Assembly: GCA_021734395.1 (NCBI GenBank)
Contig: JAIPJB010000002.1
Coordinates: 1 to 64,000, forward strand
Source: Candidatus Altimarinota bacterium
Lineage (GTDB): Bacteria > Patescibacteriota > Gracilibacteria > UBA4473
Direction: 5' to 3'
DNA: 64,000 bases
In this document: positions 33,833-40,871 of the stretch, in pieces
How the letters are laid out: each line of letters starts with the position of its first letter
How positions within the stretch are numbered: position 1 is the stretch's first letter
Made by a program: the position numbers and the translations under genes
The notes under the pieces: generated by a model
What the model was told of the DNA's origin: nothing
What the model saw: the letters and a program-made list of their open reading frames with translations, nothing else
Database searches by the model: none

Positions 33833-35507
33833 TCTCTTCTGGTTCTAATGATTCTCCCAAAGGCGAACTTTCAATCTCCTGAATAAATTCTCCTGCATGA
33901 GCTCTATTTCGGTACTTCAGAATTTTTTGTCCTTTTTCTAAACCACCCAAAATCTCCACAGCATCTGAAATAATTTTTCCGTATTGAACTTTTTTTCGGC
34001 GAGCAATATTTTCCGAATCCAAAATCAAAACTTCTGCCCCATCCGGTTCAAAAGAAAGTGCGGTGATCGGGACCAGATTTACTTTTCCGTTTTGAGTGGG
34101 AACCAAAATCTTCGCAAAACTTCCCAAAAGAACGCCTTCCGGAAAAGTGTCGAGTTGAAATTCTACTCGAATTTTTTGACTGGAAGGATCGGTTTTGTAA
34201 CTGAGAAATGAATGATCTACCCGCACTTTATTTCCATTGGAAAGCTGAATGTCAATATGCGAAGCCGAAAGGATACGATCCAATTCGTCGCTCGTCACAT
34301 ACCCCACAACTTTTGGATTGACCGTCGGAGAAACAATCGAAAATAAAGGCTGTCCGGCATTTACTTGGTCGAAATCTGATATTTCTTTGGCAGTGATTCG
34401 TCCCGAAAAAGGAGCCCTCACTTCCAAATCAGACTGAGAAACACTCGCCGAAGCAACCTGACTCTGAGCTGCCGAAAGAGAAGATCCGGCCTGAGCTCGG
34501 GCAAGATCAAGTGAGGCTTCAGCACTTTTGACCGCATTTTCAGCATTTACCAAAGAGAGTCTTTTGTTCTGATTCTGAGTTTTTGCAGTCTCTATTTTTG
34601 ATTCCAGAGAAAGAATTTCCGCGTCTACTTTGGAAGAAAAAGATTCTGCTTCAGCTTTGTAAGCTGTGCGATCTGAAATAGAAAAATTCTCAGCTGGAGT
34701 TGTGCGCCGAATTAAATCGTCCATATTTCGCACAACTTTCTGAACATCCCTCAAAAATTTGAGACGCTCCTGTGCATAGTACAAAATATCAGCATCCGCA
34801 GGACGAAAAGACGGAACCTGCGGCAAAGAATCTTGTTGACGAACTAATTCTCCGACCATAGTTTTTGTCGTTTGTTTTTTTACTTGATCAATGTTTCCGA
34901 TATGAGCATCTGTGAAATCAAACTGATAGCGAAATCGAGGCGACGCTCCCAAAATTTTGTCCGCCCAATCCAGAGCATTGGAAGCCACCGTTTCGGAATT
35001 TCTGGCCTGTGTTCGAAGTGTTTCAAAAACCTGTTTGTATGATTGTTCTTCGGTATCACGCGTTTGCTCCAATTTTCGCAGTGCTGTCTGCAGGCTTGTT
35101 TCTGCCGAAGCAACCGAATTTTGAGATGAAATTTTTGTCACTGTTAAATTACGAAGAGCATTTTCATAGGCTGTTTGAGTTGCATCATTAAAACGCTGGA
35201 ACAAAGCCAAAAGCTGTCCTTTTTCTACTTCATCGCCAATACGAACAAATGTTTCCGCAATCGTTCCGTTTATTTCCGAAACAATATTTATATCTCCAGA
35301 AGATTGAAGTGTTCCCAAAACTTCCCTGACACTTTCTGGACGCCACTCTCCAAAAGCAATTGTTTGGGCTGATTTTTCTTTTCGTTGCACTTGGGTTTCC
35401 TGAGGTTCGGGAGAAGAGGTAAATTTGTACCCCATCCAGATCAGGAGTAATCCCCCAAAAGCAATACCGATATTTTTGAGGGTCAGATACGAGGCAATTT
35501 TTTTCAT
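33825..35507 (-). CDS. RND/HlyD-type membrane fusion protein
   Basis: 560 residues, an N-terminal membrane anchor (about 10-27), then SSGDINIVSEINGTIAETFV and GDEVEKGQLLALF (barrel-sandwich half, about 68-107), a very long coiled-coil region (about 110-355), and the second half VRAPFSGRITAKEIS (about 362-376) with a beta-barrel. It links the RND pump to the outside. The hairpin is longer than in standard AcrA (about 250 residues between the half-motifs), which may suit a different cell envelope. Confidence 0.9.
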   Translation of the reverse strand: MKKIASYLTLKNIGIAFGGLLLIWMGYKFTSSPEPQETQVQRKEKSAQTIAFGEWRPESVREVLGTLQSSGDINIVSEINGTIAETFVRIGDEVEKGQLLALFQRFNDATQTAYENALRNLTVTKISSQNSVASAETSLQTALRKLEQTRDTEEQSYKQVFETLRTQARNSETVASNALDWADKILGASPRFRYQFDFTDAHIGNIDQVKKQTTKTMVGELVRQQDSLPQVPSFRPADADILYYAQERLKFLRDVQKVVRNMDDLIRRTTPAENFSISDRTAYKAEAESFSSKVDAEILSLESKIETAKTQNQNKRLSLVNAENAVKSAEASLDLARAQAGSSLSAAQSQVASASVSQSDLEVRAPFSGRITAKEISDFDQVNAGQPLFSIVSPTVNPKVVGYVTSDELDRILSASHIDIQLSNGNKVRVDHSFLSYKTDPSSQKIRVEFQLDTFPEGVLLGSFAKILVPTQNGKVNLVPITALSFEPDGAEVLILDSENIARRKKVQYGKIISDAVEILGGLEKGQKILKYRNRAHAGEFIQEIESSPLGESLEPEENE

Positions 35508-35527
35508 GAAGTGACAATAATCTCTTT

Positions 35528-35556
35528 ATTATACATTATTTTGCACAAAAAGGCAA
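35528..35556 (-). promoter_or_regulatory. promoter of the RND operon
   Basis: On the minus strand TTGCCT (35556-35551), 17 bp, TATAAT (35533-35528), a consensus -10 box; the adaptor ATG begins at 35507. Confidence 0.65.
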
Positions 35557-35622
35557 TGCATTTCGAAAGAGCCGGAACTCTACCGAAATATGTCCGGAAG
35601 TCAATCCTCGAGGTAATCCAAG

Positions 35623-36996
35623 CTACAGTTTTTTTTCCAATACTGCCTGCAATGTATCACGCGAAATCTCCTCTTGGTCGCCGATCTTCATGTTCTTTAG
35701 TTGAACACATTTTTTGTTCAATTCATCTTCCCCGACCACGATCACATACGGGATTCCAAGCTTATTCGCATAATCAAACTGCTTAGCGAGTTTTTTGTCT
35801 TCGAGATAATTTTCGACTGGGTATCCCCAAGAGCGAATTTGAGAAGAGAGAGCCAGACATTCTTTTTCCGCTTTTTCGCTGGCTGAAACAATCAAAATTT
35901 CACTCGGCGAACTCCGATCCACATCAATTAATTTTGCTTCAAAAAGCTGTGAGAGAAGTCTCGTGAGACCGATCGAAATACCAACACCAGGAAGTTTTTT
36001 GCCAGTAAAAACCTCTGCCAAATCGTCATACCGACCTCCAGAGCAGATCGAACCGAGCGATTCATAGCCGACTAAATGGGTCTCGTACACCGTGCCGGTG
36101 TAGTAGTCTAAGCCGCGAGCAATGGAGAAATCTGGTTCGAATTGCTTTGGAGAAATTCCAAGATCATTTCTCAAAATTCGACAAACAGTAATTAATTCTT
36201 CTGCTCCTTCCGCCGACTCCTTATTCAACATTCCAAAAGTTTTGTGAACATCAAACCAATTTTCCCAATCAGAAGAGTGCCAAACATTTGGATTTTTCTT
36301 CTGTGTAATTGCAAAATCACAAATCTCTCTGAATTTCTCTTTTTTTCCACTAGGCACTAATTCATTTAATTTTTTATTAAATTCCTCTCCTGTTACTTTC
36401 TCCCTATGATCCCAAATTTCTAAAAATTTCTGTGATGAAATGTTTAAAAAATTAGCAATTCCTGTTAGTATTTTTCGATTATTAATCCTCACTATAAATT
36501 TCTGTTCTGGCATTAATCTTTCAAATATCTGAATAATCACGGCCGCGACCATCGCATCATTTTTGAGCGATAGATTTTCACTTCCCACCACATCGATATC
36601 GCACTGATCAAATTGGCGAAACCGTCCCTTTTGGGCGCGCTCTCCCCGAAGTACGGGACCAATCGCATATCGACGGAAAGGAAAACTCAGTTCATTGAAA
36701 TGTCGCGCCACATAGAGCGCCAGAGGCACCGTGTGATCAAACCGCAGAGCGTTCCCCGAATGCGACGAATCCCCTTCTTCGTCCAAAATTCTCTTCAGAA
36801 CATACATTTCTTTGGGATTCCCTCCTTTGGAAAGAAGATTTTCTTCTCTCTCTACCAAAGGGGTCGTAATCGGCATAAATCCGTTTTTTTCAAAGACATC
36901 CCGAATAGTCGCAATCCATTTTTGCGCCACTCTTTCCTGGGCAGGAGTCCACTCAGGAAATCCGCTCGGACAAGACGTGTTGAATTTTGCCATCAT
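35623..36996 (-). CDS. hisS: histidyl-tRNA synthetase
   Basis: 457 residues from the ATG at 36994-36996 (a second ATG follows directly; a TTG further up is less likely). Class II motifs: motif 1 region near 30-60, motif 2 FRRYAIGPVLRGERAQKGRFRQ (about 108-129, given in part), the HisA signature RGLDYYTGTVYE (about 290-301) and motif 3 GVGISIGLTRL. The anticodon-binding domain covers the last 100 residues. A TACAAT box at 37006-37001 puts transcription start at the ATG. The 3' part contains the third palindrome copy at 35701-35721. Confidence 0.95.
   Translation of the reverse strand: MMAKFNTSCPSGFPEWTPAQERVAQKWIATIRDVFEKNGFMPITTPLVEREENLLSKGGNPKEMYVLKRILDEEGDSSHSGNALRFDHTVPLALYVARHFNELSFPFRRYAIGPVLRGERAQKGRFRQFDQCDIDVVGSENLSLKNDAMVAAVIIQIFERLMPEQKFIVRINNRKILTGIANFLNISSQKFLEIWDHREKVTGEEFNKKLNELVPSGKKEKFREICDFAITQKKNPNVWHSSDWENWFDVHKTFGMLNKESAEGAEELITVCRILRNDLGISPKQFEPDFSIARGLDYYTGTVYETHLVGYESLGSICSGGRYDDLAEVFTGKKLPGVGISIGLTRLLSQLFEAKLIDVDRSSPSEILIVSASEKAEKECLALSSQIRSWGYPVENYLEDKKLAKQFDYANKLGIPYVIVVGEDELNKKCVQLKNMKIGDQEEISRDTLQAVLEKKL
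35701..35721. repeat. palindrome copy 3 of 3, inside hisS
   Basis: The central 21 bp (TTGAACA, 7-bp centre CATTTTT, TGTTCAA) of the element at 15086 and 23604 recur exactly within hisS, coding for LNKKCVQ in the anticodon-binding domain without breaking the frame. Confidence 0.8.
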
Positions 36997-37000
36997 CAGG

Positions 37001-37028
37001 ATTGTACCCAAAGAACGTTTCTTGTCAT
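37001..37028 (-). promoter_or_regulatory. leaderless promoter of hisS
   Basis: Minus strand ATGACA (37028-37023), 16 bp, TGGGTACAAT with -10 TACAAT at 37006-37001. The start codon begins 5 nt downstream of the -10 box, so the mRNA should start at the ATG. Confidence 0.55.
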
Positions 37029-37045
37029 CTCGTTACTCTTTCTTT

Positions 37046-37079
37046 GGATACGAACTCTTGATGCTTGGAGTTCGTATCC
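37046..37079. repeat. inverted repeat between divergent promoters
   Basis: Perfect 12-bp arms GGATACGAACTC and GAGTTCGTATCC separated by 10 bp. It lies between the hisS promoter and the Phe-leader promoter. The same arms (one base changed) form the terminator at 37775-37815. Confidence 0.75.
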
Positions 37080-37101
37080 TGTCTCTATGACGAGAGAAAA
37101 T

Positions 37102-37130
37102 TTGACAATAAAATGTTTCTCTGGACAATA
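37102..37130 (+). promoter_or_regulatory. promoter of the Phe leader peptide
   Basis: TTGACA (37102-37107), 17-18 bp, ACAATA/CAATAC (37125-37131). Transcription would start at about 37137, at the ATG of the leader ORF (37138). Confidence 0.6.
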
Positions 37131-37137
37131 CACACCG

Positions 37138-37206
37138 ATGATATCAAACACTTTCTTTTTCTTCTTTTTCTGGAAACTGGCTGAGCCGGTGCATTCTGGT
37201 ATGTAA
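37138..37206 (+). CDS. 22-residue Phe-rich leader peptide
   Basis: ATG at 37138, TAA at 37204-37206. Codons 6-11 are six consecutive Phe codons (37153-37170), followed by Trp; the rest is KLAEPVHSGM. This matches the logic of pheA/pheST leader peptides, where ribosomes stall when charged tRNA-Phe is scarce. The ORF begins at the predicted transcription start, so it would be translated leaderless. Confidence 0.7.
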   Translation: MISNTFFFFFFWKLAEPVHSGM

Positions 37207-37255
37207 AAAAAGAAGAAATCCAGAAAGTAAGCCGGCTCGAAAGCCGGTTTTTTTT
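37184..37255 (+). promoter_or_regulatory. candidate phenylalanine attenuator
   Basis: Segment 2: AGCCGG (37184-37189) and TTCTGG (37194-37199), within the last codons of the leader ORF. Segment 3: CCAGAA (37220-37225) and CCGGCT (37232-37237). Segment 4: AGCCGG (37242-37247) plus eight T. Pairing 2-3 gives a nested 6+6 bp antiterminator; pairing 3-4 gives the hairpin CCGGCT-CGAA-AGCCGG with T-run, an intrinsic terminator. A ribosome stalled on the last Phe codon would leave segment 2 just free; one reaching the stop would cover it. Confidence 0.7.
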
Positions 37256-37276
37256 ATTTTTTTATTCCCATTTCTT

Positions 37277-37747
37277 ATGAAATATATCATTCACCGTCAT
37301 CAGATATCTTCTCCGCAATTCATTTTCAAAATAGAAAACGATATTTTCCTAGGAGGAAGCCAAACAAAAGCGGGCATGGACGCTGATAAATGGAGTTCTA
37401 TCGAGCGAGAAGATGAGCGCAAAAAACAAGAGGAAAAAATTGCGATCTCCGTCAGCATTGGTATTGCCGATATCATAACAAAAGATGCAAACAAAAAAGA
37501 GGAAGATATGCAAAAAATAAAAGAATTACGATCTCAAATATCAGAGCAATATAAAGCCGAAATACAACAATTAGCCGAATCGAACGACCCCGTAGAAATA
37601 GGAAAAATTCTTCGAGAAATACTAAAAAAATTAGAAGCTCACAATCGCCCAAAGTCAGCCGAAATCATCGATAACATGCTGAGCGATATTTGCGAACTAA
37701 AAAATATCGTGCAGGAAAATGTTTCGCAAGTAATGAAATCTGCCTAA
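37277..37747 (+). CDS. unknown protein, coiled-coil, downstream of the Phe attenuator
   Basis: 156 residues. The first 35 residues look like a small beta-rich N-terminus (YIIHRHQISSPQFIFKIEND); from about 40 on the sequence is Lys/Glu-rich and helical with heptad character (about 75-110 and 118-150). No signal peptide or membrane helix. A second ATG at residue 34 is a possible start. No family recognised. It is the first gene after the attenuator and is followed by the hairpin at 37775. Confidence 0.6.
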   Translation: MKYIIHRHQISSPQFIFKIENDIFLGGSQTKAGMDADKWSSIEREDERKKQEEKIAISVSIGIADIITKDANKKEEDMQKIKELRSQISEQYKAEIQQLAESNDPVEIGKILREILKKLEAHNRPKSAEIIDNMLSDICELKNIVQENVSQVMKSA

Positions 37748-37774
37748 TGTAGGGAGAAAATTTCCCCCCAATAG

Positions 37775-37815
37775 GGATATGAACTCCAAATATCGAGAGT
37801 TCGTATCCTTTTTTT
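37775..37815 (+). terminator. terminator of the 37277 gene
   Basis: Arms GGATATGAACTC (37775-37786) and GAGTTCGTATCC (37797-37808) followed by seven T. Confidence 0.85.
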
Positions 37816-37824
37816 AAAAAAACT

Positions 37825-37855
37825 TTGACAAAATTTTTCCTATGATTACTTTATT
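37825..37855 (+). promoter_or_regulatory. promoter of the YerC-like gene
   Basis: TTGACA at 37825-37830 and a weak -10 (TTTATT, 37850-37855, spacer 19). The ATG at 37872 follows about 10 nt after the expected transcription start. Confidence 0.45.
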
Positions 37856-37871
37856 AGAGTAAAGTGTTTTT

Positions 37872-38186
37872 ATGAATCTCAATTCTCCGCTCTCCAAAGA
37901 TCTCTTCCGCGCAATTCTTTCTCTTCAAAACGAGGATGAAGCGCGGAGATTTTTGCGTGATCTTCTGACAGAAGGAGAAATAGAAGAATTTTCTCGCCGG
38001 TGGCAAGTCGCCCAGATGCTTGAGAAAAAAATGCCCTACACTCAGATTGAAAAAAAAACCGGCATGAGCTCTCGCACCATTGCGCGCGTATCACAATTTC
38101 TGAATGGTGTTTTTGGCGGGTACAAAATCGTGCTCAAAAGATTCCATCATCACAACGACAAGGCTTCGCCGGTGCGTCGTGGTTAG
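37872..38186 (+). CDS. YerC/YecD-type TrpR-related regulator
   Basis: 104 residues. The helix-turn-helix part is typical of the TrpR-like YerC/YecD family: FLRDLLTEGEIEEFSRRWQV (about 32-51), AQMLEKKMPYTQIEKKTGMS (about 52-71) and SRTIARVSQFL (about 72-82). Known as a DNA-binding protein in firmicutes with no settled target. It lacks an obvious effector domain. Its last codons contain one arm of an alternative hairpin (see 38162-38236). Confidence 0.88.
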   Translation: MNLNSPLSKDLFRAILSLQNEDEARRFLRDLLTEGEIEEFSRRWQVAQMLEKKMPYTQIEKKTGMSSRTIARVSQFLNGVFGGYKIVLKRFHHHNDKASPVRRG

Positions 38187-38236
38187 GAAATAATTTCGTA
38201 ATCAAAACATGCCGGCGAAGCCGGTATGATTTTTTG
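38162..38236 (+). promoter_or_regulatory. terminator with competing upstream arm
   Basis: Terminator CCGGC-GAA-GCCGG (38212-38224) with T-run 38230-38235. The sequence CCGGCGAAGCC (38212-38222) is also perfectly complementary over 11 bp to GGCTTCGCCGG (38162-38172) at the 3' end of the YerC-like ORF. The long pairing would prevent the terminator and allow read-through into 38313. Confidence 0.5.
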
Positions 38237-38312
38237 TACACCTGGATTTCAGCGTGTGCAGAAACATTTTGTGTTGCGTTCTTTTACAAATCAAAAATAA
38301 AGGAGAAAAAAA

Positions 38313-38654
38313 ATGAAAATCGCAAAAAACCAAAATCGAAATATCCCTGAGATGGACAAAAACTCATTCGATACCATTCTGTTTAAAAGAAAAATTGCTG
38401 CATTTTTGAGAATGAATAAGCCGACTCTTGCGAATGAGTTTGCAGGACAAATGGCTCTTTTCTTTCCTCAAAATGCGCGCCAAATATTTATGATGACCCA
38501 TGCTTTGATCCAAAGTCGCATGAGAGTACTCAAAATCCAGACACTGGTTCAGTCAATGATTGAATCTCGTTTTTCTACAACCGATCAAATCGAAACAGGA
38601 AAATACAAAATCGTCGAAGGAGCTGGAGCTCCTTGGGCGAAAATCAAATCATAA
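38313..38654 (+). CDS. hypothetical protein
   Basis: 113 residues, preceded by AAAGGAG. Basic, helical in appearance (FKRKIAAFLRMNKPTLANEF, FPQNARQIFMMTHALIQSRM), no membrane segment, ending GAGAPWAKIKS. No family recognised. It forms a small unit with the 35-residue ORF after it. Confidence 0.6.
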   Translation: MKIAKNQNRNIPEMDKNSFDTILFKRKIAAFLRMNKPTLANEFAGQMALFFPQNARQIFMMTHALIQSRMRVLKIQTLVQSMIESRFSTTDQIETGKYKIVEGAGAPWAKIKS

Positions 38655-38667
38655 GAAAGGAGGCACT

Positions 38668-38775
38668 ATGCATTTCCCACAAGCAAGTATGTCAATTGAA
38701 AATGACGATGAACCCCATCACCAAACTTTCTTGCTGCAATTCTGGTTTCATTTTCCCCGAAGAGAATTGCATTAA
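38668..38775 (+). CDS. 35-residue small protein
   Basis: ATG at 38668 is preceded by GAAAGGAGG, a strong Shine-Dalgarno, 13 nt after the stop of the previous gene. The peptide is rich in His and Phe (HHQTFLLQFWFHFPRRELH). It ends just before a strong terminator. Small size makes it uncertain, but spacing, binding site and terminator position all agree. Confidence 0.5.
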   Translation: MHFPQASMSIENDDEPHHQTFLLQFWFHFPRRELH

Positions 38776-38793
38776 AACGCAACACAATTAAAA

Positions 38794-38821
38794 AACCCTC
38801 CGCCTGAGGCGGAGGGTTTTT
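38794..38821 (+). terminator. strong intrinsic terminator
   Basis: Arms AACCCTCCGCC and GGCGGAGGGTT around TGA, followed by T residues. Confidence 0.9.
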
Positions 38822-38823
38822 AT

Positions 38824-38875
38824 GTAGGGTCCAGACATGTCTGGACCTCTGGGAACACACATGTGTGTTCCCTAC
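38824..38875. repeat. pair of palindromes enclosed by GTAGGG/CCCTAC
   Basis: Two adjacent perfect palindromes: GTCCAGACATGTCTGGAC (38829-38846) and one with arm GGGAACACACA (38851-38872). Outer arms GTAGGG and CCCTAC enclose both. Confidence 0.7.
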
Positions 38876-38953
38876 AAAATACATTCTTATTACAAAAGCT
38901 TATTTTTGGATCCAAAATCCAAATCTCAAACATTCGTATCCTTTTTTCAAGAT

Positions 38954-40717
38954 TTATAGTGCGCTGATCTCTTTGGCGACTTCTTCTCGCAGGTTTTCAA
39001 AAGGCGACGTATCACCATCTTTGAGTTCCAAAGTTTTGACTTTGGCGATTTTTTCGATCACGGGGAGTCCTTCGATTTTGGAGAAATCAAAGTCTTCTCG
39101 ATCGACCAACTTCAATCCTTCATGGTAGACAGAGAGAATCGTCTTGAGCATCTGATACTGCTTCTCAGCAGAAGTATAGGCATCCGTATCACTGAAAGAA
39201 TCCTGGTACAAATAGTCTTCTCGAATGGATTTTGAGACCAGAAGGATGAGTTTTTCTCGTGTAGAAAGCGCATCCGGTCCGACCAATTTTACGATTTCCT
39301 CGAGTTTTGACTCTTGTTGCAGCAAACTCATCGCCAAGTTTCGGACATCCCAGTAGTCAGCCGCGATATTTTCGCGCATATACTTGTCCAAGTTTGGCAG
39401 ATACAGTGAATAACTCTTGAGCCAGTTAATAGCCGGGAAGTGTCGTTGATAAGCGAGTTTTGAATCCAATCCCCAGAAAGTTTTGGTCACACGAAGTGTG
39501 TTTTGAGAGACGGGTTCGGACAAATCTCCTCCAGGAGGCGATACTGCTCCGACAACGGTCAAAGTTCCTTCGCGATCATCACCGCCCAAACATTGTACTG
39601 ATCCGGCACGTTCATAGAACTCTGCTGTTTTAGACCCCAAGTATGCCGGATATCCTTCTTCTCCGGGCATTTCTTCCAGACGTCCTGAAATCTCACGCAT
39701 AGCCTCAGCCCATCGAGAAGTCGAGTCGGCCATAAGCGCTACATTGTAGCCCATATCGCGGTAGAATTCGGCAATGGTAATTCCGGTATACACCGATGCT
39801 TCACGAGCAGCCACCGGCATGTTGGAGGTGTTCGCGATCATCACCGTACGTCGCATCAGAGGCTCTCCGGTATTGGGATCAATCAAGTGAGGAAATTCAT
39901 TCAAAACTTCCGTCATTTCGTTTCCTCGCTCTCCACAACCGATATAAACGATTACCTGGGCATCACAAAATTTAGCCAGTGATTGCTGGGTAACGGTTTT
40001 TCCTGATCCAAACGGCCCTGGAATACATCCAGCACCTCCTTTGGCAAGCGGAAAAAACATGTCGATTGATCGACATCCAGTTTTGAGTGGTGTTTCGGGA
40101 ATAATTTTTTTCTTCACTTTTCGTGGTGTACGAATCGGCCAATACTGACGCATCGTCACCTCGTGTTTTTTATCTCCTTCTTTGAGCGTGGCAATCGTCT
40201 CCAGAACCGTAAATTTTCCTTTTTCGATCGATTCGATTTTTGCGTTCTGAATACCAACCTGCACCATCACTTTGTGTTCGATCAGAGATGTTTCTTGTAC
40301 TGTTCCCAAGATATCACCTTCACTGACGGTGTCCCCTTTGGAAACAGTCGGGACAAAGTCCCATTTCTTTTCATGGTCCAGACCGTCCGCCTGAATACCA
40401 CGTGCCAAAAACATACCTGATTTTTCCTCTAAAATTTTGAGCGGGCGTTGAATCCCATCGTAAATCGTCTGTAGCAATCCCGGGCCGAGCTCTACCGACA
40501 GAGTCTGTCCCGTTGGTTTGACGGGCTCCCCTGGACCGATTCCGGCGGTTTCTTCATACACTTGGATCGAGGCATTGCCCTCTTCCAGTCGGATAATTTC
40601 ACCGACCAATCCTTCTTCTCCCACACGCACAACTTCGTACATCTGAGAACTATGCATATTTTCCGCTACCACCAAAGGGCCGGAAACTTTTACGATAACG
40701 GGTTCTTTTTCGCTCAT
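38954..40717 (-). CDS. atpA: V/A-type ATPase catalytic subunit A
   Basis: 587 residues from the ATG at 40715-40717 ([20 protein letters not shown]), normal length. Walker A is GPFGSGKTV (about 234-242), preceded by the non-homologous region characteristic of A subunits (about 110-200); the catalytic Glu is in GCGERGNEM, and [27 protein letters not shown] is visible (motif region about 335-360). It hydrolyses or makes ATP. It is separated from the other V-ATPase genes by two unrelated + strand genes, and no B or D gene follows in the window. Confidence 0.95.
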   Translation of the reverse strand: MSEKEPVIVKVSGPLVVAENMHSSQMYEVVRVGEEGLVGEIIRLEEGNASIQVYEETAGIGPGEPVKPTGQTLSVELGPGLLQTIYDGIQRPLKILEEKSGMFLARGIQADGLDHEKKWDFVPTVSKGDTVSEGDILGTVQETSLIEHKVMVQVGIQNAKIESIEKGKFTVLETIATLKEGDKKHEVTMRQYWPIRTPRKVKKKIIPETPLKTGCRSIDMFFPLAKGGAGCIPGPFGSGKTVTQQSLAKFCDAQVIVYIGCGERGNEMTEVLNEFPHLIDPNTGEPLMRRTVMIANTSNMPVAAREASVYTGITIAEFYRDMGYNVALMADSTSRWAEAMREISGRLEEMPGEEGYPAYLGSKTAEFYERAGSVQCLGGDDREGTLTVVGAVSPPGGDLSEPVSQNTLRVTKTFWGLDSKLAYQRHFPAINWLKSYSLYLPNLDKYMRENIAADYWDVRNLAMSLLQQESKLEEIVKLVGPDALSTREKLILLVSKSIREDYLYQDSFSDTDAYTSAEKQYQMLKTILSVYHEGLKLVDREDFDFSKIEGLPVIEKIAKVKTLELKDGDTSPFENLREEVAKEISAL

Positions 40718-40821
40718 ACAAGAGAAAGAAATAAATCGGCGGTATTTTCGAGAAAGACCTATAAATGTCAAGTGTTTGGATGAGTTTTTGAAAAGAGAAA
40801 GAAAATTGTGTCCTGCCTCTC

Positions 40822-40850
40822 TTGATTTTTATTTTTATTTGTGATATAAT
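40822..40850 (+). promoter_or_regulatory. promoter of the LysM repeat protein
   Basis: TTGATT (40822-40827), 17 bp, consensus TATAAT (40845-40850), followed by AAGGAG before the ATG at 40872. Confidence 0.7.
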
Positions 40851-40871
40851 AAGGAGATTTACATCATTTCT

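Noticed and set aside
37137-37256. Stand-alone small RNA such as 6S or 4.5S RNA
   Set aside because: No conserved 4.5S or 6S motif; the Phe codon run and competing arms are better explained by an attenuator, though a stable short transcript would result from termination.
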